This document shows positions 1 to 8,902 of a DNA stretch of 64,000 nucleotides, one piece after another (the stretch's first letter is position 1; the number at the start of each line of letters is the position of its first letter). Source of the DNA: Phycisphaerales bacterium (GTDB lineage Bacteria; Planctomycetota; Phycisphaerae; Phycisphaerales; UBA1924); assembly GCA_023382935.1 (NCBI GenBank), contig JAHDXL010000006.1, forward strand, positions 62,001-126,000, given 5' to 3'. Made by a program: the position numbers and the translations under genes. Under the pieces are notes generated by a model. It ran no database searches. It was not told where the DNA came from and was given only the letters and a program-made list of their open reading frames with translations.

Positions 1-643
1 TCGGGCGCGTGATCAGTTCGTCAATCGAGATCATCCCGCGTTTGGCGCATTCCCGGTCAAACAACTCAAACAAGCGCACATGGTCGGCGAATCGCTCCAG
101 TTCAGCCCGCGGGCCCGCCTCCAGCGACTGACTGCCGAGCAGTTCGTCGAGCCGTGCCTTGGCCTCCGATGGTTCTAGCCCCGCGTTGCGCATGTCGGAG
201 ATGGCCGAAAGCCCGTCGCGCACGATGGACTCGAATCCTCCGCCCATTGCGTGGGCGAACAGGCGATGTTCGATCAGCAGTGAGCGGATCAACCGCCGCT
301 GCTGGGCCGAGTCCATGATCTTCGGCGTCGGCGGCAGGTCGGTCAGGTCCGCAAAGCGCCTCAGCAGCCGCAGCCCGAAACTGTGGAATGTCCCCGCGTG
401 CACCGCGTCGGCCGCGGCGCCGCCGACCAGATCGCCGAGGCGCTCGCGCAATTCCTCGGCCGCCATGTTGGTGAACGTCAGCGCACAGATCCGCTCGGGC
501 GCCACGCCGCGATGCTCGATCATGTGCGCCACGCGATGCACGATCACGCGCGTCTTGCCGGTGCCCGGGCCGGCCAGCACCGTCAGTGGACCCGCCTCAT
601 ACTCCACCGCCTCGCGCTGCGCCGCGTTGAGCGACACGCTCAT
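1..643 (-). CDS. UvrD/PcrA-type ATP-dependent DNA helicase, N-terminal part (runs off left edge)
   Basis: Reading leftward from an ATG at 643, the frame stays open to the window edge, so only about 214 N-terminal residues are visible. They carry superfamily I helicase signatures in order: a Q-motif-like start (LNAAQREAVEYEAGPLTVLA), the Walker A motif AGPGTGKT near residue 25, motif Ia ALTFTNMAAEELRERL near residue 55 and TFHSFGLRLL near residue 87. The family unwinds DNA 3' to 5' in excision repair and replication restart. The start codon overlaps the rsmD stop (ATGA), so the two genes are probably translated in series. The family is clear. Whether it is UvrD, PcrA or Rep cannot be told without the C-terminal part. 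Confidence 0.9.
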   Translation of the reverse strand, partial: MSVSLNAAQREAVEYEAGPLTVLAGPGTGKTRVIVHRVAHMIEHRGVAPERICALTFTNMAAEELRERLGDLVGGAAADAVHAGTFHSFGLRLLRRFADLTDLPPTPKIMDSAQQRRLIRSLLIEHRLFAHAMGGGFESIVRDGLSAISDMRNAGLEPSEAKARLDELLGSQSLEAGPRAELERFADHVRLFELFDRECAKRGMISIDELITRP

Positions 644-1386
644 GCCCCCTCACCCCGACGCCGCATGTACAGGTGTACGGCTGTCGACTTATAGACGTGC
701 GTCTCCGGCCCCTCCGCCCCGGCGATACTCAGGTCCACATCCACGGGCCTGGGGCGCCGCGGGCCGTGCAACTCGGCCGCCCGTTCGTCCACCGCCCCTT
801 CATCCTGATCATCAAGGTCGGTAATGACGAGGTCGGCGCCGTCCCCCTCGTCTTTATTGTCGCGGCGGGTGTCGCGAGTCGGCGTTTCCGCTTCCTCGCG
901 CCGGATGAACGGCCATGGCGTGCGCACCATCGCGTACCCGTCGTCGCTCAGCAGCGCCACGATCCGCGCCATCTGCCCGCGCACACGCTCCCAGCCTTCG
1001 ACGGTCCGGACCAGTTCATAGGGCGGATCGAGAAACGCGATCTTGATCGGTGTCGGGCAGCGCGCCAGACAAGCCGGTCCCAGCGCGTCCCCGATCACCA
1101 CTTCGACCACATCCCCCGCCTTGAGCGCATCGACGTTCTGCTGCAAGACCCCCGCCACGCGACGATCGCGCTCGACCATGATGACACGCGACGCCCCCCG
1201 GCTGGCCGCCTCGAGCCCGAACGTGCCCACGCCGGCAAACCCGTCCAGCACCACCGCATCGTCAAAATGCCCGCGCAGCAGGCTGAAGATCGACTCACGC
1301 ACCCGGTCAGGCAGCGGCCGCGTTGGGCTGCGATCGGGTGGACTGAGCAGTTTGCGGGAACGGTATCGGCCGGCGATAATGCGCAT
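640..1386 (-). CDS. rsmD: 16S rRNA (guanine(966)-N(2))-methyltransferase RsmD family
   Basis: The predicted enzyme of about 248 residues begins MRIIAGRYRSRKL, the usual RsmD opening, so the ATG at 1386 is preferred to upstream in-frame starts. SAM-binding motif I is VVLDGFAGVGTFGLEAASRG and the catalytic motif is FLDPPYE. The family methylates G966 of 16S rRNA during small-subunit assembly. An insert of about 50 charged residues (REEAETPTRDTRRDNKDEG onward) precedes the C-terminal strand and makes the protein longer than the usual 180-200 residues. A promoter-like pair (TTGACG, 17 bases, TTTGCT) ends six bases before the ATG and no Shine-Dalgarno is seen. The stop overlaps the helicase start. 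Confidence 0.88.
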   Translation of the reverse strand: MRIIAGRYRSRKLLSPPDRSPTRPLPDRVRESIFSLLRGHFDDAVVLDGFAGVGTFGLEAASRGASRVIMVERDRRVAGVLQQNVDALKAGDVVEVVIGDALGPACLARCPTPIKIAFLDPPYELVRTVEGWERVRGQMARIVALLSDDGYAMVRTPWPFIRREEAETPTRDTRRDNKDEGDGADLVITDLDDQDEGAVDERAAELHGPRRPRPVDVDLSIAGAEGPETHVYKSTAVHLYMRRRGEGA

Positions 1387-1392
1387 CGGTTC

Positions 1393-1421
1393 AGCAAAGC
1401 CGCCCGAACAGGCGTCGTCAA
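1393..1421 (-). promoter_or_regulatory. Putative sigma-70-type promoter of rsmD
   Basis: On the minus strand TTGACG (1416-1421) and TTTGCT (1393-1398) are separated by exactly 17 bases. The -10 box ends six bases before the rsmD ATG, so transcription would begin at or next to the start codon. This is inferred from spacing and box similarity only. Confidence 0.4.
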
Positions 1422-2491
1422 CCGCCCGGATCCGTTTGCTTTTCCGGCGTTCCGTCCGCGGGCGGTGTTTCCGGCGGGGGCTTCCATCCGACCCCGCACT
1501 CTGGGCACCGCTCGGCCTTGAGGTGCCCACGCATGTCATACCCGCAGATTTCGCAGCAACCGGCCGCGTAGCGCTTGCGACGCTTCGACGCCGCCACGAG
1601 GAAGATCATCGGCCCCAGGGCCACAAACCCCAGCGGCACCAGCGCAATCAGCGCCCAGTACGTCCCCTCGCTGCAGTAGCACGAACTCTTGCGCCGGGTG
1701 AACACGTCCATCGGGATGATCGCCAGGATCTCCACGCATGTGCCAAGGAAGATCAGGCTCGCCAGACGCTTGAGCGCCGTCTCCGTATCGCGCCCGCGAA
1801 TGAACGCCAGCAGCAGCGGCGTCGAGACGGCCCAACCCAGCACCAGCGGCCCGCCCCCGATCACCAGCCACCACCTTTCGTCTGCCGACGTGTCTGAAAG
1901 TAGCAGCACAAAGCCCGCGATGCCCACCGCCAGCGCGTAGCCCAGTAGCCCGGTGCACGCGCCGGCGATGTACGCGCTGATGATCGGCGGCAGATCCTTG
2001 CGGCACAGCCTCGCCACAATCGGAATCGCCGGAATCAGCCCGATGAGCCAGAAGACCCAGAAACTGAACTCGAGGTGCCCGTGAGAAAACAGGAGCACGT
2101 CGTCCATGCTGACCAGGTCAAGCCCTGCGTGCAGCAACACGCCCATGAGACCGACCGGCGTGGCCAACGCTGCCGCCAGCAGCGCCCGCACCCACCGCCG
2201 CACTTCGGTCCGCCGACCCGCCCGCCGCGCCGGCGGGCGCACCGGCAGCACAAAGACCAACTGGAGCATGGTCACCGCCGCCACCAGCGTCAGAGCGATG
2301 GTGATCTCTCTCGGTCTCAGGAAGTTTTCCCACAGATCCCGCAGGCTGGCCGGAACGTAACCGCCGATGAGAGGCCACGCGGAGACGACCGCGACGCTCT
2401 GCACCACCCAATATCCCACGATCAGGCGTCGCCTCCGCCCCAGCCTCGCCCGGCGAAGGTGCTGGCTCTGGATGTCCGGGTCGGTCTGCAT
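1418..2491 (-). CDS. Multi-pass membrane protein with C-terminal zinc ribbon
   Basis: I do not recognise a specific function. The 357-residue protein, counted from MQTDPDIQSQ at 2491, has about eight hydrophobic segments. They run from LIVGYWVVQSVAVVSAWPLI near residue 25 to YWALIALVPLGFVALGPMIF near residue 290. It ends in a four-cysteine ribbon, CEICGYDMRGH followed by CPECG. The CGYDxRGxx...CPECG ribbon occurs on many otherwise unrelated planctomycete membrane proteins, so it supports the taxonomic placement more than any function. The upstream ATG at 2605 would add a non-hydrophobic, shadow-like extension and is less likely. No clear Shine-Dalgarno is present. Confidence 0.75.
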   Translation of the reverse strand: MQTDPDIQSQHLRRARLGRRRRLIVGYWVVQSVAVVSAWPLIGGYVPASLRDLWENFLRPREITIALTLVAAVTMLQLVFVLPVRPPARRAGRRTEVRRWVRALLAAALATPVGLMGVLLHAGLDLVSMDDVLLFSHGHLEFSFWVFWLIGLIPAIPIVARLCRKDLPPIISAYIAGACTGLLGYALAVGIAGFVLLLSDTSADERWWLVIGGGPLVLGWAVSTPLLLAFIRGRDTETALKRLASLIFLGTCVEILAIIPMDVFTRRKSSCYCSEGTYWALIALVPLGFVALGPMIFLVAASKRRKRYAAGCCEICGYDMRGHLKAERCPECGVGWKPPPETPPADGTPEKQTDPGG

Positions 2492-2645
2492 CGGTGCTCG
2501 GGTTATCAGCCGCTCAGAACGTTCACCGTCAAGCACGCCGGTTCGCTGACGACGTTGCCCGCACGCCACGCCGTGGCATTTCGGCCACACGCCAGGCCCC
2601 GCCAACCCCTGCGGTGCGGCTTCTGGAGTGTCGGCGCACCTTTTG

Positions 2646-2651
2646 TACGCT
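2646..2651 (+). promoter_or_regulatory. TACGCT -10-like box before the lipoprotein gene
   Basis: TACGCT fits TAnnnT and ends seven bases before the GTG at 2659. No convincing -35 box is found at the usual distance. It belongs to a recurring pattern of -10-like boxes directly before start codons in this window. Confidence 0.3.
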
Positions 2652-2658
2652 GGAGGTC

Positions 2659-3093
2659 GTGCTTCTAGGCAGATTTCAGATCGGATTGCTTCTGGTGCCC
2701 GCGGTCCTCACTCTCGGCGGGTGCGGGCAGGCTCTGCGCCCCCCCGAGTTCCGGCGGTCCGAGGGGCTGCGCGAGGGCAACCAGGGTGCCTCCTGGGAGA
2801 GCGTCCTTCCCGGTCCCGCGTTCGCCCAAGTCACACCCGGGCCTGAATACGCTCGTCGCGACGCGGCCCTGTCCTTCCGCCCAAACGATCCGATGCTCGC
2901 TTCCCACGATTGGCCGGAGCGACAGTCACCCGAACTCGGGCGCTGGCGGACGCTGCGCCTGCCGCGTGACGCCTCGAGCGTAATCTTCTTCCAATCCGCT
3001 CCCCAGCGTCGACCGCGCGATGCGTTTAGAGACGATCGCGGGTGGGGCGACGGGTTCTATTACGAACGCTATCGGTCATATGACCACCGCTGA
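2659..3093 (+). CDS. Small predicted lipoprotein, function unknown
   Basis: The 144-residue product starts at GTG 2659 with LLGRFQIGLLLVPAVLTLGG followed by Cys. That is a short positively charged n-region, a hydrophobic core and a lipobox (LGGC), so the mature protein should be lipid-anchored at the cysteine. The rest is polar and rich in Arg, Pro and Tyr, with no recognised domain. GGAGG lies only two bases from the GTG, while a TACGCT box ends seven bases upstream, so a leaderless transcript is possible. The start is inferred from the signal peptide. Longer upstream extensions in the frame are not signal-like. Confidence 0.65.
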   Translation: MLLGRFQIGLLLVPAVLTLGGCGQALRPPEFRRSEGLREGNQGASWESVLPGPAFAQVTPGPEYARRDAALSFRPNDPMLASHDWPERQSPELGRWRTLRLPRDASSVIFFQSAPQRRPRDAFRDDRGWGDGFYYERYRSYDHR

Positions 3094-3109
3094 CTACCGA
3101 ACGCAAACA

Positions 3110-3139
3110 GGCGCCCGTCACCTTCCGATGACGGGCGCC
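3110..3139. terminator. Bidirectional intrinsic terminator hairpin
   Basis: A perfect 11-bp inverted repeat (GGCGCCCGTCA, loop CCTTCCGA, TGACGGGCGCC) lies between the convergent lipoprotein gene and fibro-slime gene. The flanks lack a long T run, but the position between two converging stops supports termination in both directions. Confidence 0.7.
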
Positions 3140-3190
3140 CGGCGTTGAAGAGGGGAGTCGTCCGGCGATGGGCCGGAGAAGCAGCACCGA

Positions 3191-4114
3191 TCAGTCGTAC
3201 AGCGCCGTGGTGGGCGGCACCGAGATGGTCCGCAGTTTCAGGTTCGTCTCGATCCGCATGTTCGATTCGGTCAGGTGGCGTTCGGCGAAGAACAGTTTCA
3301 GTTTGGCCCGCTCGCCATCGGCCAGCCAGTCCAGCCGGTCGATCGAGATGCTCTGCTTCACGGCGCTGTGCACACCACCCAAGTCAATGACGAGCCGCCC
3401 GTTGATGAACACCCACACGTCGTCGTCGCCGAAGAAGGTGAACACCTGCCCGGTGTTCTTCTCCACCACGAACTCGGTGTCGAGTTCGAAGGTGAAGAAG
3501 TAGTTGTGGTTGTACGTCGAGTCCATGTCGTTGAGCAACTGGTTGTCGAGCGGGAAGAAACCCTCCTTCGCGCTGGTGTTGGGGTTGTCATGCGCGTGGA
3601 AGTAGTAGATGTTCGAGTCTCCCATGCGCTGGAGCACGATGGGGATCTGCATCGACATGTTCACGCCCGGCACGTCGCGGTACCACTGCGAGAACGAGTT
3701 TGCGTTCGTGATGCTCGTGCCCGTGTAGTTCGACATCGAGCCGGCCCGGTCACCCAGGGCGGCGTTGTACATCGCCGGGTTGATCTGGTTGCCCCGAGCA
3801 TCCTTGTACTGCGTCCCCACCTTCTTGCCCCTCGAGCCGCTCAGCACCGGCTTGCCGTCCGAGTCCAGTTCGTTGGCCACCAGCCCGACGATGTGCCCGG
3901 TCAGGTACTGCTGGAAGTCGGGGTGCCCGCCTGCGCGGTCAAACCGCTTGAAGTCACGGGCGACGCCCATCAGCGAGATGGTTTGCGGCAGGTCGTCGCT
4001 CGAACTCGAAGATCCAGAGGCCGTCCCGGACACGAGCATCAGACCGGCAGCGAGCACCCCTGCTCCGACCATGCCCGCTCGCGACCGACGATTCCCAAGG
4101 CTGTTCGCGAACAT
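3191..4114 (-). CDS. Secreted fibro-slime domain protein
   Basis: The 307-residue product begins MFANSLGNRRSRAGMVGAG and has a hydrophobic stretch ending near GTASGS, which reads as a signal peptide. The start is set by GAGGAA seven bases before the ATG. The body matches the fibro-slime domain: TFELDTEFVVEKNTGQVFTF, then GDDDVWVFINGRLVIDLGG, a PA14-like Asp-rich strand, then LFFAERHLTESNMRI. Such domains occur on secreted carbohydrate-binding or matrix proteins in fibrolytic bacteria and slime moulds. No dockerin tail is present, unlike the secreted proteins further right. The hairpin at 3110-3139 probably ends the transcript. The ligand cannot be predicted. Confidence 0.8.
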   Translation of the reverse strand: MFANSLGNRRSRAGMVGAGVLAAGLMLVSGTASGSSSSSDDLPQTISLMGVARDFKRFDRAGGHPDFQQYLTGHIVGLVANELDSDGKPVLSGSRGKKVGTQYKDARGNQINPAMYNAALGDRAGSMSNYTGTSITNANSFSQWYRDVPGVNMSMQIPIVLQRMGDSNIYYFHAHDNPNTSAKEGFFPLDNQLLNDMDSTYNHNYFFTFELDTEFVVEKNTGQVFTFFGDDDVWVFINGRLVIDLGGVHSAVKQSISIDRLDWLADGERAKLKLFFAERHLTESNMRIETNLKLRTISVPPTTALYD

Positions 4115-4326
4115 CGTGCATTTCCTCCATCGCGGGGTGCTGTCGCCCACGCGTGCTACTCCCCCCAAACCTGTGATTCACTCGCCGCCCGTGCCACCCA
4201 TCGGCGCCCTCAGGATCGCCCGACGGGCGAACCTGTGCCGTCCGTCCGATCTGGGCGGTCTGTCACCCCTGCTGCACGGGCGTGGATCGACTGTCCGATA
4301 TGATCGAAAGAGGCAGGAGAATCGCG

Positions 4327-5634
4327 ATGGACACCTTCCATATCGAGGGCGGACGCAGGCTGGAGGGCACAATCCGCGTCAACGGGTCGAAGAACGCAGC
4401 GCTGCCCATCATGGCCGCCGCGCTGCTCAGCGACGGGCCCATCGTCCTGCGCGACGTTCCGGACCTGGCCGACATCCAGAGCATGAAGAAACTGCTCGAC
4501 GAACTCGGGTGCGAGGCCGTCGCCAGCGAGCCGGGTTCAGGGCCCGGCACCCTCACGCTCACGGTGACCGACCAGACCGCCTCTCACGCCCGTTACGACA
4601 TTGTCCGCACCATGCGGGCCAGCATCTGCGTTCTCGGACCCATGCTTGCCAAGCGCGGCAAGGCCCGTGTCTCGATGCCCGGAGGCTGCGCCATCGGCGA
4701 ACGCCCGGTCGATCTGCACCTGCGCGGGCTCAAGGCCCTGGGCGCTGAAATCGAACTCGATGGCGGCGACATCGTCGCCATCGCTCCCCGCGGACGTCTC
4801 CGTGGAGACACCGTCTTCCTCGGCGGACCTTTCGGTTCCACCGTGCTCGGCACGGCAAATGTCATGTCGGCCGCCGTTCTGGCCGAAGGCACCACCATCA
4901 TTGAGTCGGCCGCCTGCGAGCCGGAAATCGTCGACCTGGCCGACCTGCTCAACGCGATGGGGGCCAGGATCTCGGGCGCCGGCACGCCACGCGTGGTGAT
5001 CGAGGGTGTCCAGGGCCTTGGCAGCGCCGATCACACCATCATGCCAGACCGCATTGAGGCCGGCACGTTCATGTGTGCGGCCGCGATCACCAACGGCTCG
5101 CTGGTCATCCAGAACACGCCCTTTGACGCCATGCTTGCGGTGATTGACCGGCTCGATGAACTGGGCGTGTCTGTCGAACGCCTGGATGCCAGAGACCCGC
5201 AGCGCGTCACCTGCCGCGTCACCACCGGGCGCGTTCTGCGCCCCATCCGCGTCACCACCCAGCCCCATCCGGGCTTCCCGACCGACCTCCAGGCCCAACT
5301 GATGGCCCTGCTCTGCCTGGCCGACGGCAACAGCATCGTCACCGAGAAGGTCTTTCCCGAGCGTTTCCTCCATGTGGCCGAACTGAGCCGCATGGGCGCC
5401 GAACTGCACCGCCAGGGCGCCACCGTCGTCGTCACCGGCGTGCGCGAACTGCGCGGCGCCCCCGTGATGGCCAGCGACCTGCGTGCCTCGGCCTCCCTTG
5501 TTCTGGCCGGACTGGCCGCCCGCGGACGCACCGTCGTCAACCGCGTCTATCACCTCGACCGCGGGTACGAGAAGCTCGAGCAGCGCCTCAACGCGCTTGG
5601 CGCCTCCATCCGCCGCCTGCCTGATTCAGTGTGA
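4327..5634 (+). CDS. murA: UDP-N-acetylglucosamine 1-carboxyvinyltransferase MurA
   Basis: MurA transfers enolpyruvate from PEP to UDP-GlcNAc in the cytoplasm, the first committed step of peptidoglycan synthesis. The 435-residue length is normal. The substrate-binding motif RVNGSKNAALPI holds Lys22, and the PEP-binding/catalytic loop MPGGCAIGERPVDLH holds Cys121. That cysteine form is sensitive to fosfomycin in known enzymes. The ATG at 4327 is chosen because AGGAG lies nine bases upstream and the family usually starts just before the F-x-I-x-G-G strand. A TATGAT box at 4299-4304 may be the -10 element. With murE, murF and mraY nearby it shows that a conventional peptidoglycan pathway is encoded. 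Confidence 0.96.
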   Translation: MDTFHIEGGRRLEGTIRVNGSKNAALPIMAAALLSDGPIVLRDVPDLADIQSMKKLLDELGCEAVASEPGSGPGTLTLTVTDQTASHARYDIVRTMRASICVLGPMLAKRGKARVSMPGGCAIGERPVDLHLRGLKALGAEIELDGGDIVAIAPRGRLRGDTVFLGGPFGSTVLGTANVMSAAVLAEGTTIIESAACEPEIVDLADLLNAMGARISGAGTPRVVIEGVQGLGSADHTIMPDRIEAGTFMCAAAITNGSLVIQNTPFDAMLAVIDRLDELGVSVERLDARDPQRVTCRVTTGRVLRPIRVTTQPHPGFPTDLQAQLMALLCLADGNSIVTEKVFPERFLHVAELSRMGAELHRQGATVVVTGVRELRGAPVMASDLRASASLVLAGLAARGRTVVNRVYHLDRGYEKLEQRLNALGASIRRLPDSV

Positions 5635-5698
5635 ACGATGGAATTCGGTACTCGACGGTTTCGGCGTCCGGACGCGCGGGCGTCTCGCCCGTGGATGC

Positions 5699-5974
5699 CT
5701 ACCAGGCGATGTCGATCATGTTTCCCGTCGTCACCCGCCGCTCCAGCCGGTAGACCTGCTGAACGATCTGCGTCCGCATGGCCGGCGGCAGAGGGTTCGG
5801 TTCACCCAGCCGCGGGAGCAAGCCTGTATTGGCAACCTCGATCGGGCAAGCACGTTCTCGCCCGCGTGGCTGGCACACGGGCTCATACCAGTCCCCCACC
5901 CGTGTTGGGGGCGTGCGGTTCAGCGCCTTGAGGAAGCGGGGAAAAGGCTGAGGCCCCAGCGGGCGCTCGGTCAT
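5699..5974 (-). CDS. Small hypothetical protein (91 aa)
   Basis: No family is recognised. The frame from ATG 5974 (MTERPLGPQPFPRFLKALNR) is preceded by GGAG at about eight bases, which makes it a plausible real gene. The product is soluble, rich in Pro and Arg, and ends LPPAMRTQIVQQVYRLERRV and a short tail. It is divergent from queA and convergent with murA. It could still be a chance open frame in GC-rich DNA. Confidence 0.45.
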   Translation of the reverse strand: MTERPLGPQPFPRFLKALNRTPPTRVGDWYEPVCQPRGRERACPIEVANTGLLPRLGEPNPLPPAMRTQIVQQVYRLERRVTTGNMIDIAW

Positions 5975-6203
5975 GCTGACCGCTCCTGCCGGGCAGGAAA
6001 GGTCGAGTGCCGCACGCATTTCCGCAGGCCCCAGCCCCATGCTAGGCCGGGTGCATCCGACGTGCCCAGATTCCGGCTGGAGACGAAGTCTGATAAAAAG
6101 TCAGTTTTTCGCCTGCCATCAGCGGCGCCCGCCCCGCACGCGCGGCTCCGGCTCGGATGGCATGTTGCGGGGGTGCAACGGGTGTTGCCGGATACCATCG
6201 CCC

Positions 6204-7304
6204 ATGCTCCCGGCGGCGGCTCTGGAATACCACCTCGACGAGTCGCTGATCGCGACGCGCCCGGCCGAGCCGCGCGAGTCGGCCCGGCTCATGGTGCTCT
6301 GTCGCTCCGATCCGACCTACCTCGCACATCTGCGCGTCGCCGACCTGCCCGCGCTGCTGGGAGCCGGGCATGTGCTGGTGTTCAACCGCACCCGTGTGTT
6401 GCCGGCCCGGTTCGTCGGTCGAAACCTTGAAACCGGCGGGCATGTCGAGGGGCTCTGGCTGCACGATCGCGCGGATCGCCCGGGTCAGGCATGGGATGCC
6501 TACCTCAAGGCGCGTCGCTTTCGTCCCGGTCGACAGGTGGAACTGGAAACCCACACGGGACATGCGTCGGGTGTGGTGTTGACGCTCGTGGAAAAGACGA
6601 GTACGGACGGTGCATGGCTGGTGGATGTGACCGATGCGCGTGATCGATCGACGCCGGAGATTCTCGACGCGGTGGGGCTGACTCCCCTGCCGCCGTACAT
6701 CCGCGGGGCTCGCAAGCGTGCTGGGCTGGTGATTCCCGACGAAGCGGACCGGAAGGCCTACCAGACGGTGTTCGCGGGGGAATCGAGCCAGGGCCCGGTG
6801 CAGGGGTCGGTGGCCGCCCCGACGGCGGGCCTGCACTTCACGCCCGCGCTGCTGGAGCGGTTGGACCGGTCGGGCGTGCAGCGGGCCGAGGTGACGCTGC
6901 ATGTGGGGGCCGGCACGTTCAAGCCGATCGAGGCTGAGCACGTGGAAGAGCACCCGATGCACGCGGAATGGTGTCGCCTGGGTGAAGGGGCTTGGGTGAT
7001 GGAATCAGCGCGTCGGGTGATCGCTGTGGGCTCGACCAGCGCACGCACACTGGAGAGTTTTGCACGCCACCCGCCCCCGAGGCCCGAGTGGCTGTCCACG
7101 GACCTGCTGATCGCGCCAGGCTACGTGTGGAAGCGTGTGGATGGGCTGTTGACGAATTTCCACCTGCCTCGATCGACGCTGCTGGCGATGGTGGCGGGCT
7201 TTCTGCCCGGAGGAATCGATCAGTTGCTGGCGCTCTATCGCATCGCGATGGAGCGGGGGTATCGCTTCTACAGTTACGGCGACGCGATGTTGATCCTGCC
7301 TTGA
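6204..7304 (+). CDS. queA: S-adenosylmethionine:tRNA ribosyltransferase-isomerase QueA
   Basis: QueA moves the ribosyl part of SAM to preQ1 in tRNA, giving epoxyqueuosine. The 366-residue product has the family pattern: EYHLDESLIATRPAEPRESA at the N-terminus, VLVFNRTRVLPARFVG near residue 57, AAPTAGLHFTPALLERL in the middle and NFHLPRSTLLAMVAGF near the end. The ATG at 6204 is chosen because longer in-frame extensions are not conserved-looking. No Shine-Dalgarno is present, but TACCAT at 6193-6198 ends five bases before the ATG. An AT-rich patch at 6091-6110 (AAAAAGTCAGTTTTT) stands out in the divergent spacer and might hold regulatory sequence. Confidence 0.95.
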   Translation: MLPAAALEYHLDESLIATRPAEPRESARLMVLCRSDPTYLAHLRVADLPALLGAGHVLVFNRTRVLPARFVGRNLETGGHVEGLWLHDRADRPGQAWDAYLKARRFRPGRQVELETHTGHASGVVLTLVEKTSTDGAWLVDVTDARDRSTPEILDAVGLTPLPPYIRGARKRAGLVIPDEADRKAYQTVFAGESSQGPVQGSVAAPTAGLHFTPALLERLDRSGVQRAEVTLHVGAGTFKPIEAEHVEEHPMHAEWCRLGEGAWVMESARRVIAVGSTSARTLESFARHPPPRPEWLSTDLLIAPGYVWKRVDGLLTNFHLPRSTLLAMVAGFLPGGIDQLLALYRIAMERGYRFYSYGDAMLILP

Positions 7305-7372
7305 GCGGGCGGTGTGCTCGGCGCGCTCAGTTGGCCGATGTTGAGTGAGACGGTCGCGGCGGAGCGTCAGTG

Positions 7373-8902
7373 ATGATGCTGGATCAACTCATTCAGGGGC
7401 TCGGCATCCGCGTGGTGCGCGGCGACGCGGCCCGTGCGCGCGTCAGTGATCTGACCGAGGATAGCCGCACCGTCATGCCCGGTTCGCTGTTCGTGGCCCG
7501 GCGCGGGCTGTCCAGCGACGGGCGCAAGTTTGTCGGCGAGGCCTGCGTGATGGGTGCCAGCGCCGTGCTCAGCGATGACCCGGCGCTGCCGACCCCCGGC
7601 AGCGTGGTGCTGTGCACCTGCGACGACGTAGCGCTCACCACCGCCCTCCTCGCCGAACGCTTCTATGGCAACCCCGCCTCCAGCCTGTTTCTCGTCGGCG
7701 TGACGGGCACCAATGGCAAGACGACGATTGCCCATCTCGTTCATCGCATGCTCAACCGCTGCGCGGTGCGCTGCGGGCTGATCGGCACCGTGCAGATCGA
7801 CGACGGGCGGGAGTTTGCGGACTCCTCGATGACGACTCCGCCGGCCATTGAACTCAGCCGCACGCTGGCGACCATGGTCGAGTCCGGATGCCGGGCCGCG
7901 GCGATGGAGGTGTCCAGTCACGCCCTGGCGCAGAAGCGGGCCGACGCCTTGTGCTTTGATGTGGGCATCTTCACCAACCTGACACGCGACCACGCGGACT
8001 ATCACCCCTCGGTGGAACACTACCTGGATTCCAAGCGACGCCTGTTCAGCCTGATCAAGCCCGATGGGCTGGGCATTGTCAACGCCGACGATCCCCATGC
8101 CCACCGCTTCGAGGCCGCCCGGCTGGCTCGCTGCTCGCTTTCCGGCAGGGGCGACTGGCGCGCCGAGATCCGCTCGCAGACGGTCGAGGGCATGGACCTG
8201 CACCTGACCGGGCCGGACACGGCTGCCCGCTGTTCGGCCGAACTGTTCGGCTCGTACAACGCGATGAACGTGTTGCAGGCCTGGATCGCGACGCGCGAGG
8301 CGCTGCGCCGGCTCGGGGGAGCGGCGCTGCTGCCCCGGCTGGAGCAGGCATCACTGGGACTCAAGGGACCGCCCGGGCGCATCGAGCGCGTCAGCGGTCC
8401 GGCCGACGACGTCGCGGTCTTGGTCGACTACGCCCACTCGCCCGATGCGCTCCAGAATGTGCTGGGCGCGGTGCGGGCGGTGGCGGGCGGGAGGCGTGTG
8501 TGCGTGGTGTTCGGCTGCGGAGGCGATCGCGATCGGGGCAAGCGCCCGCAGATGGGGCGCATCGCCGCCGACCTGGCCGACCGCGTCATCGTCACCAGCG
8601 ACAATCCGCGTCATGAAACGCCGGGGCGCATCGTGACGGAGATCATCGAAGGCATGCCTCCATCGGTGCGATCGCGGATCGAGGTGCATGTCGATCGGCG
8701 TGCGGCTATCGGGCGGGCCATCGGCGACGCGCGTCGCGGTGACATTATCGTCATCGCCGGCAAGGGACACGAGCGCGTGCAGATCCTGCCCGACCCGCGG
8801 GGCGAAGGCGGGCTGATCGAGGTGCCGTTCCTCGACTCCGAAGTGGCCGGCGAAGCGCTGAAGGCGCGGCGCGGCAAAACACCCGAGGCGGCCCGCGCAT
8901 GA
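7373..8902 (+). CDS. murE: UDP-MurNAc-L-Ala-D-Glu:meso-diaminopimelate ligase MurE
   Basis: MurE adds the third amino acid to the peptidoglycan stem peptide in the cytoplasm. The Mur-ligase P-loop is VGVTGTNGKTTIAH near residue 110. Further motifs are STTPP-like SSMTTPPAIELSRT, MEVSSHALAQKR and NLTRDHADYH. The specificity motif DNPR (TSDNPRHETPG near residue 410) indicates the meso-diaminopimelate-adding type rather than the lysine type. GGAG lies about eight bases before the ATG at 7373; a GTG three bases earlier and another ATG three bases later are alternatives. The stop overlaps the murF start (ATGA), so murE, murF and mraY form an operon. Confidence 0.95.
   Translation: MMLDQLIQGLGIRVVRGDAARARVSDLTEDSRTVMPGSLFVARRGLSSDGRKFVGEACVMGASAVLSDDPALPTPGSVVLCTCDDVALTTALLAERFYGNPASSLFLVGVTGTNGKTTIAHLVHRMLNRCAVRCGLIGTVQIDDGREFADSSMTTPPAIELSRTLATMVESGCRAAAMEVSSHALAQKRADALCFDVGIFTNLTRDHADYHPSVEHYLDSKRRLFSLIKPDGLGIVNADDPHAHRFEAARLARCSLSGRGDWRAEIRSQTVEGMDLHLTGPDTAARCSAELFGSYNAMNVLQAWIATREALRRLGGAALLPRLEQASLGLKGPPGRIERVSGPADDVAVLVDYAHSPDALQNVLGAVRAVAGGRRVCVVFGCGGDRDRGKRPQMGRIAADLADRVIVTSDNPRHETPGRIVTEIIEGMPPSVRSRIEVHVDRRAAIGRAIGDARRGDIIVIAGKGHERVQILPDPRGEGGLIEVPFLDSEVAGEALKARRGKTPEAARA

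Noticed and set aside
159-824. Long open frame on the plus strand opposite the helicase gene
   Set aside because: It is the GC-rich antisense shadow of the helicase and rsmD coding regions. The helicase motifs on the minus strand are unmistakable.
4537-5553. 338-codon open frame antisense to murA
   Set aside because: It has no recognisable domain or start signal, and murA motifs cover the other strand completely.
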